Shown: piece after piece, positions 7,410-16,642 of the stretch
How positions within the stretch are numbered: position 1 is the first letter of the stretch
How the letters are laid out: each line of letters opens with the position of its first letter
Assembly (NCBI RefSeq): GCF_902460415.1
Contig: NZ_CABPTY010000004.1
Span: forward strand, 1 to 64,000
From: Campylobacter_A concisus_Y
GTDB taxonomy: Bacteria; Campylobacterota; Campylobacteria; Campylobacterales; Campylobacteraceae
DNA length: 64,000 bases
Direction: 5' to 3'
The notes under the pieces: generated by a model
What the model saw: only the letters and a program-made list of their open reading frames with translations
Databases searched by the model: none
Told to the model about the DNA's origin: nothing
Translations under genes and position numbers: made by a program

Positions 7410-8300
7410 CTATTTTTCTCTCACAACTAAAATTCCACTAACTACGACAAGTATGATGCCTACAAGTGCTAGGTGATTTGGTAACGCATCGCCCATAAAA
7501 TAGCCAATAATAAGTGTAAAAATAACATCCGCGTAGCTAACTGCAGCGATGACGCCAGCCTTTTTACCAACAGCGAACGCCTTTGTCATGTACGACTGAA
7601 AAAAATATCCGCTAAGTCCCATTAGCAAGATAAAAACAACGTTATACCAGCTTGGCATGCTAAATTTTGAAAACAAAAAATCAAGTGGCTCGTAGGTGAA
7701 AAATTCCGCCAAACCCATGCAAATAAGTGGCAAAAATGATCCCCAAAGCATAAAGCTTAGCACGATAACATTTGTACCGTAGCTCTTGTTTAGCTCCTTT
7801 ACGCTTGTGTATGCGATCGCCGCACCAAGGCCGCTCCAAACACCGATAATATCAGTCTTGCTTATGCCTAAATTTGGCTGGATAACAAGCAAAATTCCAC
7901 CAAATCCCAAAAAGACAGCAAACCAGCCAAGTGAGCTTAGACGCTCTTTGAAAATAAAAGCTGCGAGGATGGCTGTAAAGATTGGATTTGTCTTTTGAAA
8001 TGTAAAAGCTGTGGCCAAATTTACATGAGCGACATTGTAAAAAAAAGCAAAAAGTGCGACCGTGCCCACAAAGCCACGAAACATTAGCAAAAAAAAGTGT
8101 CCACCAGCTTGCTTAAATGGAAATCTATAAATGGCATAAATGACGATAAAAAGGCCTATTAAATTTCTAAAAAATACAACTTCGATAGATGGCATATCTT
8201 TGCTAAGATACTTTGCAAATGCGCCAGTAACGGCAAACATAAAGCAAGCAAAGAGCATATAAAAAATGCCAAGATGCGAAATATAAAACCTTTTTAACAT
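7410..8300 (-). CDS. EamA/DMT-family transporter
   Basis: An inner-membrane protein of 296 residues with about ten hydrophobic helices and the two EamA repeats of the drug/metabolite transporter superfamily. FRNLIGLFIV near residue 45, FTFQKTNPIFTAILAAFIFKE near 100 and a matching segment KAGVIAAVSYADVIFT near 250 mark the repeats. The start is ATG 8298-8300, with AAAGG seven bases upstream; an in-frame GTG three bases earlier is less well placed. The C. jejuni gene in this place (Cj0385c) is of the same family. The substrate is unknown; related proteins move amino acids, nucleosides or S-adenosylmethionine. Confidence 0.88.
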   Translation of the reverse strand: MLKRFYISHLGIFYMLFACFMFAVTGAFAKYLSKDMPSIEVVFFRNLIGLFIVIYAIYRFPFKQAGGHFFLLMFRGFVGTVALFAFFYNVAHVNLATAFTFQKTNPIFTAILAAFIFKERLSSLGWFAVFLGFGGILLVIQPNLGISKTDIIGVWSGLGAAIAYTSVKELNKSYGTNVIVLSFMLWGSFLPLICMGLAEFFTYEPLDFLFSKFSMPSWYNVVFILLMGLSGYFFQSYMTKAFAVGKKAGVIAAVSYADVIFTLIIGYFMGDALPNHLALVGIILVVVSGILVVREK

Positions 8301-8420
8301 CACAAGACCTTTAAATTTAAAGTAGCCATTTTAATGAAAAGTGGCTTAAATTTTGGTTGATTTTTTCTTTTATTTTGGCACTTTTAAGGAAATTTTTATA
8401 CTTTATATAAGTCAAAAATT

Positions 8421-8428
8421 TGTATAAT
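8421..8428 (+). promoter_or_regulatory. Extended -10 promoter element for der
   Basis: TGTATAAT, a perfect TATAAT with the TGn-type extension favoured by Campylobacter sigma-70, about 25 bases before the der start codon chosen here. Its position argues against the longer der frame, which would begin with TTG at 8420, inside the promoter. The upstream DNA is T-rich, as usual in the genus. Confidence 0.75.
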
Positions 8429-8452
8429 CAGCCATCACGAAAAGGACAAAAT

Positions 8453-9838
8453 TTGCAAAAAGTAATATTAGTAGGCAAGCCAAATGTCGGCAAAAGCTCA
8501 CTTTTTAACCGCTTAGCTGGTCGTCGTATCGCTATAACAAGCGATGTTAGCGGCACGACAAGAGATACGAACAAAGCTAAGATCGAGATTGAAGGCAAAG
8601 AGTGCATATTAATCGATAGTGGTGGCCTTGATGATAGTAGCGAGCTTTTTAAAAATGTAAAAGCAAAGACCTTGGCAGAGGCTAAAAATTCAGACGCCAT
8701 TTTATACATGGTCGATGGCAAAATGATGCCAGATGACGAGGATAGAGCCATTTTTTACGAGCTTAGCAAGCTAAATTTACCAATCGCTCTAGTCATCAAT
8801 AAAATAGACAGCAAAAAAGATGAGCAAAGAGAGTGGGAATTTGTAAGCTTTGGCGCGAAAAATTCCTTTGGAATTTCCGTAAGCCACAACACAGGCATCG
8901 ATGAGCTTAGCATGTGGCTAGCAAAGCACTTAGAAGATAAAGTGCAGATAAAGGCTGATACGAGCGATGATTTTGATGATTTTTTAGAAAACTATAACGA
9001 CGAGGGAGAGCTAAGCGACGAGATAGACTATGAGAGCAAAAACATTAGAGTTGGTATCATAGGCCGCGTAAATGTCGGCAAAAGCTCACTTCTAAACGCC
9101 CTTGTAAAAGAGAGTCGCGCTGTCGTTAGCGACGTAGCAGGCACTACGATCGATCCAGTAAATGAAATTTATGAGCATGATGGCAGGGTTTTTGAGTTTG
9201 TCGATACTGCTGGTATTAGAAAGCGTGGCAAGATCGAGGGCATCGAGAGATACGCGTTAAATAGAACTGAGAAAATTTTAGAAGAGACGGACGTAGCGCT
9301 ACTTGTGCTTGATAGCTCTGAGCCATTAACTGAGCTTGACGAGCGTATCGCTGGCATCGCTTCAAAATTTGAGCTTGGCGTCATCATCGTGCTAAACAAA
9401 TGGGACAAAAGTAGCGAAGAATTTGACGAACTCTGCAAAGAGATAAAAGATAGGTTTAAATTCTTAGCATATGCGCCGATTATCAGTGTTTCGGCACTTG
9501 GTGGCAAAAGAGTGCATAAAATTTACCCGCTCATAGTTGAAATTTATAAAAACTACACCCAAAAAATCCAAACTTCAAAGCTAAATGAAGTGATCGGCGA
9601 AGCGACCAAGGCGCATCCACTGCCACGAGATAAAGGCAGAGTTGTGAAAATTTACTACGCAGTGCAGTTTAAGACCGCACCTATCATGATAGCGCTTATA
9701 ATGAACCGCCCAAAGTGCCTGCACTTTAGCTACAAACGCTACCTAACAAACAAACTTAGAGAGAGCTTTAATCTAACTGGCGTGCCTATCGTGCTAATCC
9801 CTAAAAAACGTGGAGAGAGCGATGAAAACAAAGAATAA
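8453..9838 (+). CDS. der: Ribosome-biogenesis GTPase Der (EngA)
   Basis: Der is a double GTPase that helps assemble the 50S subunit. The first G domain opens with VGKPNVGKSSLFNRLAG, and the second begins around residue 200 with IGRVNVGKSSLLNAL. Each has its own DTAG/DSGG and NKxD elements, and a KH-like domain with a basic tail closes the protein. I choose TTG at 8453: AAAGGA lies seven bases upstream, and the -10 box overlaps the earlier TTG. That gives 461 residues, normal for the family. It overlaps aroK by 17 bases. Confidence 0.96.
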   Translation: MQKVILVGKPNVGKSSLFNRLAGRRIAITSDVSGTTRDTNKAKIEIEGKECILIDSGGLDDSSELFKNVKAKTLAEAKNSDAILYMVDGKMMPDDEDRAIFYELSKLNLPIALVINKIDSKKDEQREWEFVSFGAKNSFGISVSHNTGIDELSMWLAKHLEDKVQIKADTSDDFDDFLENYNDEGELSDEIDYESKNIRVGIIGRVNVGKSSLLNALVKESRAVVSDVAGTTIDPVNEIYEHDGRVFEFVDTAGIRKRGKIEGIERYALNRTEKILEETDVALLVLDSSEPLTELDERIAGIASKFELGVIIVLNKWDKSSEEFDELCKEIKDRFKFLAYAPIISVSALGGKRVHKIYPLIVEIYKNYTQKIQTSKLNEVIGEATKAHPLPRDKGRVVKIYYAVQFKTAPIMIALIMNRPKCLHFSYKRYLTNKLRESFNLTGVPIVLIPKKRGESDENKE

Positions 9839-10343
9839 TAATATCGTTTTGATAGGATTTATGGGAGTTGGCAAGGGCACGACTGCAAGGGCACTAAGCA
9901 AGGCACTAAAGACGATGAACCTTGACTGCGACGACTTACTAGAGAGCTCACAAAATATGAAGATAAAAGCCATCTTCGAAGAGTATGGAGAGGAGCATTT
10001 TAGGCAGCTTGAAAAAGATCTTGCCAAATTTCTAGCAACAAATGTCAAAAATGCAATCATCTCAACTGGTGGTGGCTTTGCCAAGGTTAAAAATTTAAAG
10101 AAAATTGGCACCGTTATCTATCTAAAAGCTAGTTTTGATGCGATCATGCAAAGGCTAAAAAATAGTAAAAATAGCGAGAAAAAACTTGCCAAACGTCCAC
10201 TTTTAAGTGATCTAAAAAGAGCTGAGGCACTTCATCTGGAGCGAGAAGAGCTTTATGAGAAAAAGGCTGATTACATCGTCGAAGTCGAGGGCAAAACCCC
10301 AAAGCAAATCGTAAAAGAGATAAGGATGCTTTTAAAAATTTAG
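9822..10343 (+). CDS. aroK: Shikimate kinase
   Basis: AroK phosphorylates shikimate on the way to chorismate. The P-loop is GFMGVGKGTTA; note G-T-T after the lysine where many homologues have S-T-x. The shikimate-binding parts are NLDCDDLLE near residue 30 and STGGGFA near 77, and the lid is RPLLS near 125. The ATG at 9822 is preceded by GGAGAG and gives 173 residues; the GTG at 9810 is an upstream in-frame alternative. The gene begins inside the end of der, and the C. jejuni order der-aroK-trpS-serS is kept. Confidence 0.95.
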   Translation: MKTKNNNIVLIGFMGVGKGTTARALSKALKTMNLDCDDLLESSQNMKIKAIFEEYGEEHFRQLEKDLAKFLATNVKNAIISTGGGFAKVKNLKKIGTVIYLKASFDAIMQRLKNSKNSEKKLAKRPLLSDLKRAEALHLEREELYEKKADYIVEVEGKTPKQIVKEIRMLLKI

Positions 10344-10871
10344 TTGTAAAGTGGCATGAGTGCTGCTTGCAACGATAAATTTCAAGATCAGGCTAGATGG
10401 CTATCTGGCGTGGTGTTAAAATTTGAAATGTTTGAAATAAATTTAACATTTTGTAGTTAGAAATTTTAGCGAAGTATCGTGAGATATTTTTTGCTTCACT
10501 TTGTTCGCAACGCTAAAGCGATGAGAGTTGTGTGATAAAAATTTTAAGATTAAGTTGGACTAAAAAGTCTAACGTGATGTTAAAATTTAAAAGCTTTTGG
10601 TAAAGAATTTTGTTTAGGCAAGGCAAAATTTTGTTTTTTAGCGAAGGCTAGACGCATGGTCTGCTAGTTAAATTTTAAGATTAGATTAGATACAAAAACT
10701 CTAATGTAACGTTAGAATTTAAAAAGCATTTTGACGAAGTATCGCGAGATGATTTTGATAGTTGTGTAGAAATTTTAAGCCGAGGCTAGACGCATAGTCT
10801 GCCGAAAGCTTAAGATTTAAAATCTCTATCAAAAGCGCTCACGAGAAAAAGCCAAAATTTGAAAGGATAAG
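10344..10871 (+). repeat. aroK-trpS intergenic region with degenerate hairpin repeats
   Basis: About 530 bases with no gene. Three related hairpin words of the type GGCTAGAC-GCAT-GTCTGCC occur at about 10391-10409, 10647-10665 and 10784-10803. The word CGAAGTATCGTGAGAT occurs at 10470-10485 and again, with one change, at 10735-10750. Segments 10546-10594 and 10677-10725 also align as imperfect direct copies (AAGATTA... to ...GAATTTAAA). The region therefore looks like duplicated, diverged modules rather than random spacer. The last bases hold the trpS ribosome-binding site (GAAAGGATAAG). Confidence 0.7.
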
Positions 10872-11834
10872 ATGAGAGTATTAACCGGCCTCCAACCCTC
10901 CGGCAAACTACACCTTGGCAACTATTTTGCCTCGATAAAGCAGATGGTTGATATGCAAGAGCAAAATGAGATGTTTATGTTTATAGCGAACTACCACGCG
11001 ATGACGAGCCTTAGTGAGGCCAAAGCCCTAAAACAAAACACTTTTGAGGCTGCATGTGCGTTTTTGGCACTTGGGATCGATCCAAATAAAAGCATATTTT
11101 GGGTGCAAAGTGACGTTAAAGACGTTCTTGAGCTTTACTGGGTGCTAAGCCAGCACACGCCTATGGGCCTACTTGAGCGCGCGCATAGTTACAAAGATAA
11201 AGTCGCAAAAGGTCTTAGTTCGCACCACGGACTCTTTAGCTATCCAGTTTTGATGGCAGCTGACATTTTGCTTTATAATGCGCAGATTGTACCCGTGGGC
11301 AAAGACCAGATCCAGCACGTAGAAATTGCTCGTGATATCGCGATAAAATTTAACAACGAACATGGAGAAATTTTTACATTGCCTGAGGCGAAGATCGATG
11401 AAAATGTAGCTACCGTGCCTGGCACAAATGGCGAAAAGATGAGCAAAAGCTATGGCAATACAATCGACATCTTTGCCGATGCTAAAACGCTTAAAAAGCA
11501 AATTTCTAGCATCGTGACAGACGGCACACCGCTTGAAGAGCCAAAACAGTGGCAAAACTGCAACGTCTATAATATCGCCAAACTTTTCTTAGACGAGAGT
11601 GGGCAAAAAGAGCTTCAAGCTAGATATGAGCGTGGTGGCGAGGGTCATGGGCACTTTAAAGCTTATCTAAATGAGCTTATTTGGGACTATTTTAAAGATG
11701 CGAGAGAGAAATTTGAGCATTATCAAAATAATCCTGACGAAGTGTCTGGAATTTTAGAAATAGGAGCCAAAAAGGCAAGTAATGTTGCTCAAACAACAAT
11801 AAAAAAAGTTCGTGAAGCAGTCGGAATTTATTAA
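10872..11834 (+). CDS. trpS: Tryptophanyl-tRNA synthetase
   Basis: TrpS charges tRNA-Trp. This class I synthetase of 320 residues has the HIGH-type motif SGKLHLGNYF at residues 10-19 and the KMSKS loop EKMSKSYGN near residue 190. The substrate-recognition stretch VPVGKDQIQHVEIARDIA lies between them. It is followed after 12 bases by the small membrane protein gene and then serS, all on the plus strand. Confidence 0.97.
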   Translation: MRVLTGLQPSGKLHLGNYFASIKQMVDMQEQNEMFMFIANYHAMTSLSEAKALKQNTFEAACAFLALGIDPNKSIFWVQSDVKDVLELYWVLSQHTPMGLLERAHSYKDKVAKGLSSHHGLFSYPVLMAADILLYNAQIVPVGKDQIQHVEIARDIAIKFNNEHGEIFTLPEAKIDENVATVPGTNGEKMSKSYGNTIDIFADAKTLKKQISSIVTDGTPLEEPKQWQNCNVYNIAKLFLDESGQKELQARYERGGEGHGHFKAYLNELIWDYFKDAREKFEHYQNNPDEVSGILEIGAKKASNVAQTTIKKVREAVGIY

Positions 11835-11846
11835 TAAAGGAAAAAT

Positions 11847-12287
11847 ATGCAAAATTTATATCCATACGCACAGATAGTTCATCTTTTTTGTGCAATCATC
11901 TTTGTTGGTTACCTCTTTTTTGATGTAATCATTTTTAAGGCAGCTTGTAAAAAAATGCCACCTGAGCTTGCTCAAAAGACAAAACAAGCTATCGGTTCAG
12001 TTGCTATTAAGATAATGCCACTTTGTATCTTGCTTTTGGTATTAACTGGAGGCATGATGATGAGTAGCTGGGTCGGATCAAAGGCTGGAGGCTACTTTGA
12101 GACAAATTTACAAATCATTTTTATGATCAAATTTTTCTTAGCGATGCTAATCGTAGCCGCTGTTATAACAAATTTGAGCTGCAAATTTATATTTAAACGC
12201 CCTAGCCCACTTGGCAACATACATCCATTTGCGCTAACAGCGGCAGTTTTTATAGTACTTTTTGCAAAAGTTATGTTTATGGTTTAA
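11847..12287 (+). CDS. Four-helix membrane protein, CopD-like
   Basis: 146 residues forming four membrane helices. Conserved-looking histidines sit at the membrane edge of helix 1 (YAQIVHLFCAIIF) and before helix 4 (GNIHPFALTAAVF), and helix 2 has LTGGMMM. This pattern is that of CopD or related haem/copper-linked small membrane proteins. I infer a metal- or haem-associated membrane role but cannot name the substrate. I do not remember a gene between trpS and serS in C. jejuni. It is preceded by AAAGGAAAA and is 9 bases from serS. Confidence 0.7.
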   Translation: MQNLYPYAQIVHLFCAIIFVGYLFFDVIIFKAACKKMPPELAQKTKQAIGSVAIKIMPLCILLLVLTGGMMMSSWVGSKAGGYFETNLQIIFMIKFFLAMLIVAAVITNLSCKFIFKRPSPLGNIHPFALTAAVFIVLFAKVMFMV

Positions 12288-12296
12288 GGATATAGG

Positions 12297-13541
12297 ATGA
12301 TAAATTTAAAACTACTCGAGACAAATTACGATGAATTTGTAAAAAAGCTTGAGGGCAAAAATGTAAAAGCTGGGCTACTTGACGAGCTTTTACAAACTTT
12401 TAACGAGCTAAAACAAAAACGTAAAGCACTTGAAAATTTCCAAGCGATCCAAAACGCAAAGAGCAAAGAGCTTGGCATAAAGGCAAGAGCTGGCGAAGAT
12501 GTAAGCGAGCTTAAAAATGAGCTAAATTTAAATAAAACTGCACTTGCTGATGCTGATGAGATCGTTAAACAATATGAAGAAAAGCTTGAGCAAATTTCAT
12601 TTAACGTGCCAAATATCACCGATGATGATGTGCCATTTGGTAAGGACGAGGACGATAATGTTTGCATCAAAACGGTGCTTGAGCCGACTAATTTTAGCTT
12701 TACACCAAAAGAGCACTGGGAGTTAGGCGAGAGCCTTGGCTGGCTTGACTTTGAAAGGGGTGCAAAGCTCTCAGGATCTCGCTTTACCGTACTTCGCGGC
12801 ATGGGAGCAAGGCTAAGTAGAGCGCTTGTTAATTACATGATCGACTTTAATAGCTCACGTGGCTTCGAGCTTGTAAATGTCCCTTATCTAGTAAGCTCAA
12901 ATACACTTTTTGGTACTGGTCAGCTGCCTAAATTTGAAGAAGACCTTTACAAAGTGCGCGACGAGGATCTCTACCTCATCCCAACTAGCGAAGTGCCTGT
13001 GACGAATTTATACAATGACACGATCATTGAAGCTGAGCAGTTACCTATAAAGATGACTTGCTACTCAGCATGCTTCCGTCAAGAGGCTGGCTCAGCAGGA
13101 CGTGACACAAGAGGCATGATCCGCCAGCACCAGTTTGAAAAGGTCGAGCTAGTAAGTATCACAAGACCTGATCAAAGCGAGGGCGTGCTTGCTGAGATGA
13201 TATCTTGCGCTAGCGACTTGCTAACTAGCCTTGGGCTTCCTCACCGCCATATGCTTCTTTGCAGTGGTGATCTTGGCTTTAGCGCGGCAAAGACGATAGA
13301 CCTTGAGGTTTGGTTGCCTGGTCAAGGTAAATATAGAGAGATTAGCTCTATTTCCAACACTCGTGATTTTCAAGCAAGGCGTGCAAAAATTCGCTTTAAA
13401 GATGGCAAGAAAAATATGCTTGTAAATACGCTAAATGGCTCAAGTCTAGCTGTGGGTAGGACTCTTATTGCTATCATGGAAAACTACCAAAAGGCAGATG
13501 GCACTATTGAAATTCCAGAAGTTCTTAAAAGGTATATGTAG
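12297..13541 (+). CDS. serS: Seryl-tRNA synthetase
   Basis: SerS charges tRNA-Ser and also puts serine on tRNA-Sec, the first step of selenocysteine synthesis, so it also feeds the SelA reaction encoded at 31149-32474. The first 110 residues form the long antiparallel coiled coil that grips the tRNA variable arm. The class II core follows: motif 2 in CFRQEAGSAGRDTRGMIRQH and motif 3 near the end with NTLNGSSLAVGRTL. The length, 414 residues, is normal. The stop codon TAG shares its last base with the GTG start of pflB. Confidence 0.97.
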   Translation: MINLKLLETNYDEFVKKLEGKNVKAGLLDELLQTFNELKQKRKALENFQAIQNAKSKELGIKARAGEDVSELKNELNLNKTALADADEIVKQYEEKLEQISFNVPNITDDDVPFGKDEDDNVCIKTVLEPTNFSFTPKEHWELGESLGWLDFERGAKLSGSRFTVLRGMGARLSRALVNYMIDFNSSRGFELVNVPYLVSSNTLFGTGQLPKFEEDLYKVRDEDLYLIPTSEVPVTNLYNDTIIEAEQLPIKMTCYSACFRQEAGSAGRDTRGMIRQHQFEKVELVSITRPDQSEGVLAEMISCASDLLTSLGLPHRHMLLCSGDLGFSAAKTIDLEVWLPGQGKYREISSISNTRDFQARRAKIRFKDGKKNMLVNTLNGSSLAVGRTLIAIMENYQKADGTIEIPEVLKRYM

Positions 13542-15910
13542 TGGCTGAAGAAGAGGTTGTAGTTTTAAAACCACCTGGCGAGCAAGCAGAGCAAGCGCCT
13601 GAAGAGGCAAAAGCTGAGGCACCTGAAGAGATTGTCTCGCTTGAGAGTATCGCAAGTGAGGGTGTGCTACAAGATGAGAGCATCCCGGAGCCAATCCCTG
13701 TAAAAAAGAGCAATAAAAAGCTCTTTATAATAGCAGGTCTGGTCGCTCTAGTGCTTATCATCTTGATAGTGGTTTTGCTAGTTATCTTGCTAAAGAAAGA
13801 CAAAAAAGAGAACATAGATACTGCAAGTATCGTAAAAAATATAGAAAATAACTACCAAACGCAAAATTTTGGCGCTTCAAAGATAGATGAAATGATAAAT
13901 AAAGCCAATCAGCTTTATGAGCGTGGCAATAAATTTGAGGCTCTAAAAATTTATGAAAACGTAGCTGTTTATAACCAGTCACTTTCAAACTACAACCTCG
14001 GTGTTTCGCAGATGAAACAAGAAAGATGTGATGAGGCGATCGTATCTTTTAATAAAGCTATAACCGATAGAGAAAACACAGCGGTTAGTGCGATAAATGC
14101 TGCTGTTTGCTCACTTGAGCTAAATAACACTAAAAATTTTAACTACTATATAGGACTTGCTGATTCATTTTTGCAGTATGAAAACAACTCGCCACTTTAT
14201 AGCTATTACTACGCGCTTATAAACTACTATAAAGGCAACTATTACGAGGCGCTTCAAGCACTTTCTCATCCAAATACTACAGATTATAAAAATGAATATG
14301 CGTATTTAAGTGCAAAAATTTTATCACTTCTTGGAGATGATGAAAGAGCAATAGCCAAACTTGAGAGCCAAAAGGTATTTAAAGCCGACTTCACACTAGC
14401 ACAGCTCTATGCAAGACTTGGCAAATACGATAAGGCAAGGGATTATTTAACAAAAGCTTCTAAAAATATGCCAAATATCGATCTTATCAAGATGACTGAG
14501 GCGCTAATTGATCTAAAAACTGCTGACTACGGCGACGCGGCTGCATTTATCAAAGATGTTTACGACTACAATGCTTCTTTGCCAAGCAAAATTTATAAGA
14601 TAAAAACGATACTAAAGCCTGATCTTTTTGATGTCAGCCTAGCTCAGGCACACTTTAGTGATGATATGTTTTTTGATAGAACAAGGCGCTATGAGACCCT
14701 TTTCTACTTCGCACCCTACAAGGTCTTTGATGCAAAACAGAGTATCGAGCAGATAAGAAAAGGCGGCGTTAGCGTCTTTTTAGACGATACTTCAGCAGCA
14801 AACGACTATCTTAGCCAAAGTGCAGCTGCTTCAAAAGTAAATGCAAAACTTAGCGAAGCTATTGCAAAAGCACTAAGCTACCGCTTAAAGGAAGCAAATA
14901 AAGAGTTTGAAGAGCTAGCCAGCACTTATCCCAATCACTCTATCTTACAATACAACCTCGCCCTAAGTTATGCTCAGCTTGGAAATTTTAGCCTTGCTGC
15001 AAAACACTTCATAGCAAGCTATCATCAAGATGTTAATAACCATCTTGCAGGTATTTTTGGGGCGATTTGTCTAGATATAAATAGAAATTTAAACCCAAAA
15101 CTCATTGAAGAGATCGGCGAAAATTTAGAAAATGACAAGAGTTTAAAGCCTGTAAATTTATATGCCTCGCTTCTAAGCCTGGTTAGCGGCAACCAAAGTG
15201 CGATGATAAGGTGGCTTGAAGAGCCAAAAGAGCAGACAATGCTAAATTTAGCCTTTGATATCATCATCGCAAAAGTAACAAACAATGATGAGCTAATGGC
15301 AAAGAAAGCTGATGAACTACTAAAAATTTTGCCAAATGATATTATTGCAAATATCTTAAATTTCATCTCGAAAAACAAAGAGCAAAATGTCAAAGAGTAT
15401 GCAAAAGCGATACAAATTCACTTTAATGGCAAGCAGCTTGATTCAAACGCTTTCTATCACGGTGCTGATATCATCAAAAAACAATACATCAAGCTACTTC
15501 AAATTTCGGGCTTACTTACAAGAGAGCGTGATAAGTTAAGAGCTGAGCTAAAAAATGCTCCAAAGAATATAAATTTAATCCAAACTCTAGCCTATGTCGA
15601 TATCTTTACAAACGATTTTGAAGAAAGTTATAAACTTTACAATCAGGCAATCGATGAGTTTAAAGTAAATGACGCTAGCACATTATTTTTAGCATCTGTG
15701 GCTGCAACAGGAGCTGGAAAAGTATCAAACGCGATCGCGCTTTTAGAGCTAACAAAACTAAATGATGCTAGTGCTATCGAAAATAGAATAGCTCTTGGCC
15801 TAATGTATCAGCAGATAGATAATATAAAAGCAGCTCTTATACAATACAGCAAAATAGGAAATGTTGAATATGAAAGCGAATTTTACGACTTTGAGATAGA
15901 TAATGAGTAA
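13541..15910 (+). CDS. pflB: TPR protein of the flagellar motor, PflB-like
   Basis: A 789-residue protein starting with GTG that overlaps the serS stop by one base. It has an acidic, proline- and alanine-rich cytoplasmic tail, one membrane helix at about residues 63-87, then a large periplasmic part built of tetratricopeptide-like repeats (for example ANQLYERGNKFEALKIYENVA and ALSYAQLGNFSLAAKHF). The C. jejuni gene directly after serS, Cj0390, has this architecture and is PflB, a scaffold protein of the wide epsilonproteobacterial flagellar motor needed for placing stator units. The assignment rests on architecture and gene order. Confidence 0.82.
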   Translation: MAEEEVVVLKPPGEQAEQAPEEAKAEAPEEIVSLESIASEGVLQDESIPEPIPVKKSNKKLFIIAGLVALVLIILIVVLLVILLKKDKKENIDTASIVKNIENNYQTQNFGASKIDEMINKANQLYERGNKFEALKIYENVAVYNQSLSNYNLGVSQMKQERCDEAIVSFNKAITDRENTAVSAINAAVCSLELNNTKNFNYYIGLADSFLQYENNSPLYSYYYALINYYKGNYYEALQALSHPNTTDYKNEYAYLSAKILSLLGDDERAIAKLESQKVFKADFTLAQLYARLGKYDKARDYLTKASKNMPNIDLIKMTEALIDLKTADYGDAAAFIKDVYDYNASLPSKIYKIKTILKPDLFDVSLAQAHFSDDMFFDRTRRYETLFYFAPYKVFDAKQSIEQIRKGGVSVFLDDTSAANDYLSQSAAASKVNAKLSEAIAKALSYRLKEANKEFEELASTYPNHSILQYNLALSYAQLGNFSLAAKHFIASYHQDVNNHLAGIFGAICLDINRNLNPKLIEEIGENLENDKSLKPVNLYASLLSLVSGNQSAMIRWLEEPKEQTMLNLAFDIIIAKVTNNDELMAKKADELLKILPNDIIANILNFISKNKEQNVKEYAKAIQIHFNGKQLDSNAFYHGADIIKKQYIKLLQISGLLTRERDKLRAELKNAPKNINLIQTLAYVDIFTNDFEESYKLYNQAIDEFKVNDASTLFLASVAATGAGKVSNAIALLELTKLNDASAIENRIALGLMYQQIDNIKAALIQYSKIGNVEYESEFYDFEIDNE

Positions 15911-15916
15911 TAAAAT

Positions 15917-15940
15917 TTAACTAGGCCTTGACCTAGTTAA
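15917..15940 (+). terminator. Likely bidirectional terminator after pflB
   Basis: A nine-base inverted repeat, TTAACTAGG and CCTAGTTAA, around a six-base loop lies just after the pflB stop, between convergent genes. The downstream T-run is weak on the plus strand and somewhat better on the minus strand. Confidence 0.6.
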
Positions 15941-16039
15941 ATCCATGTTATAAGAGCTTTAAAAATTTCTCAAAATTACCGACCAAGAAAGTAAAAATTT
16001 TATTAAAGTTTAGCTTTTCATTCGAGCTTAGTTTAAATA

Positions 16040-16053
16040 GCACTCGTTAGTGC
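16040..16053 (-). terminator. Short hairpin after the lipoprotein gene
   Basis: GCACT-AACG-AGTGC in the minus-strand sense, 3 bases after the lipoprotein stop and followed by TATTTAAA. It is a small stem, so it is a weak terminator candidate for the iron-uptake operon. Confidence 0.45.
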
Positions 16054-16055
16054 CC

Positions 16056-16634
16056 CTACCTTTGCGAGACATTATAAAAAAAGCTAACAATCTGTTTTGC
16101 TAGACGTTCTTTAAAAAACGGCCAAATGTAGCTTGGCGAATAGACATTGCCAGCTTGCATAAGCGAGATATTTGTCGCCTTTTCGCCACCATTTTTTGGA
16201 CGCACTAGCACGCTTACTTGCATGTGATAAGTATAGCTATTTGTACTAAAGTCATCATCGTCGTAATAGCCAAATGGGAAAAACATCGAGTAACCAAAAC
16301 CAAAGCTTGGTCTACCAAAGCCATATCCCATGCCCATCGAAAATCTAGGATCTCTTTTGATTATCCTGGAAAAGCTTTGTACATCGCCAAGGATGATGAA
16401 GTCGGCATTTTTGATATTTGGCTCGTTTCTGAAGCCAGCCTTTGCAAACTCACTTAAAATTTCAGTATTTACATCTTGTCCGGTCGCGCTATTTTTAAAA
16501 TTTACATAGACGCTTTTATTTGCTTCATTAAGCGTAAAAAATATAGGCTCGCTCGTTTTAACCGAGATATTTGGAGTGCTGCTAGCACATCCAACAAAAA
16601 ATATCGCCAAGACAAATAAAAAGAAATTTTTCAT
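16056..16634 (-). CDS. Putative lipoprotein with Gly/aromatic-rich segment
   Basis: 192 residues with a lipoprotein signal: a short hydrophobic stretch, then the lipobox VGCASS with the lipidated cysteine near residue 16. The middle contains a glycine- and aromatic-rich run (MGYGFGRPSFGFGY, then FFPFGYYDDDD), which resembles membrane-spanning or adhesive surface lipoproteins of the TraT kind. I do not recognise a specific family. ATG 16634 has AGGAG five bases upstream; a GTG six bases earlier is the alternative. It is the last gene of the iron-uptake operon, after the thioredoxin-like lipoprotein. Whether it works with that system is unknown. Confidence 0.7.
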   Translation of the reverse strand: MKNFFLFVLAIFFVGCASSTPNISVKTSEPIFFTLNEANKSVYVNFKNSATGQDVNTEILSEFAKAGFRNEPNIKNADFIILGDVQSFSRIIKRDPRFSMGMGYGFGRPSFGFGYSMFFPFGYYDDDDFSTNSYTYHMQVSVLVRPKNGGEKATNISLMQAGNVYSPSYIWPFFKERLAKQIVSFFYNVSQR

Positions 16635-16642
16635 ATTCACTC

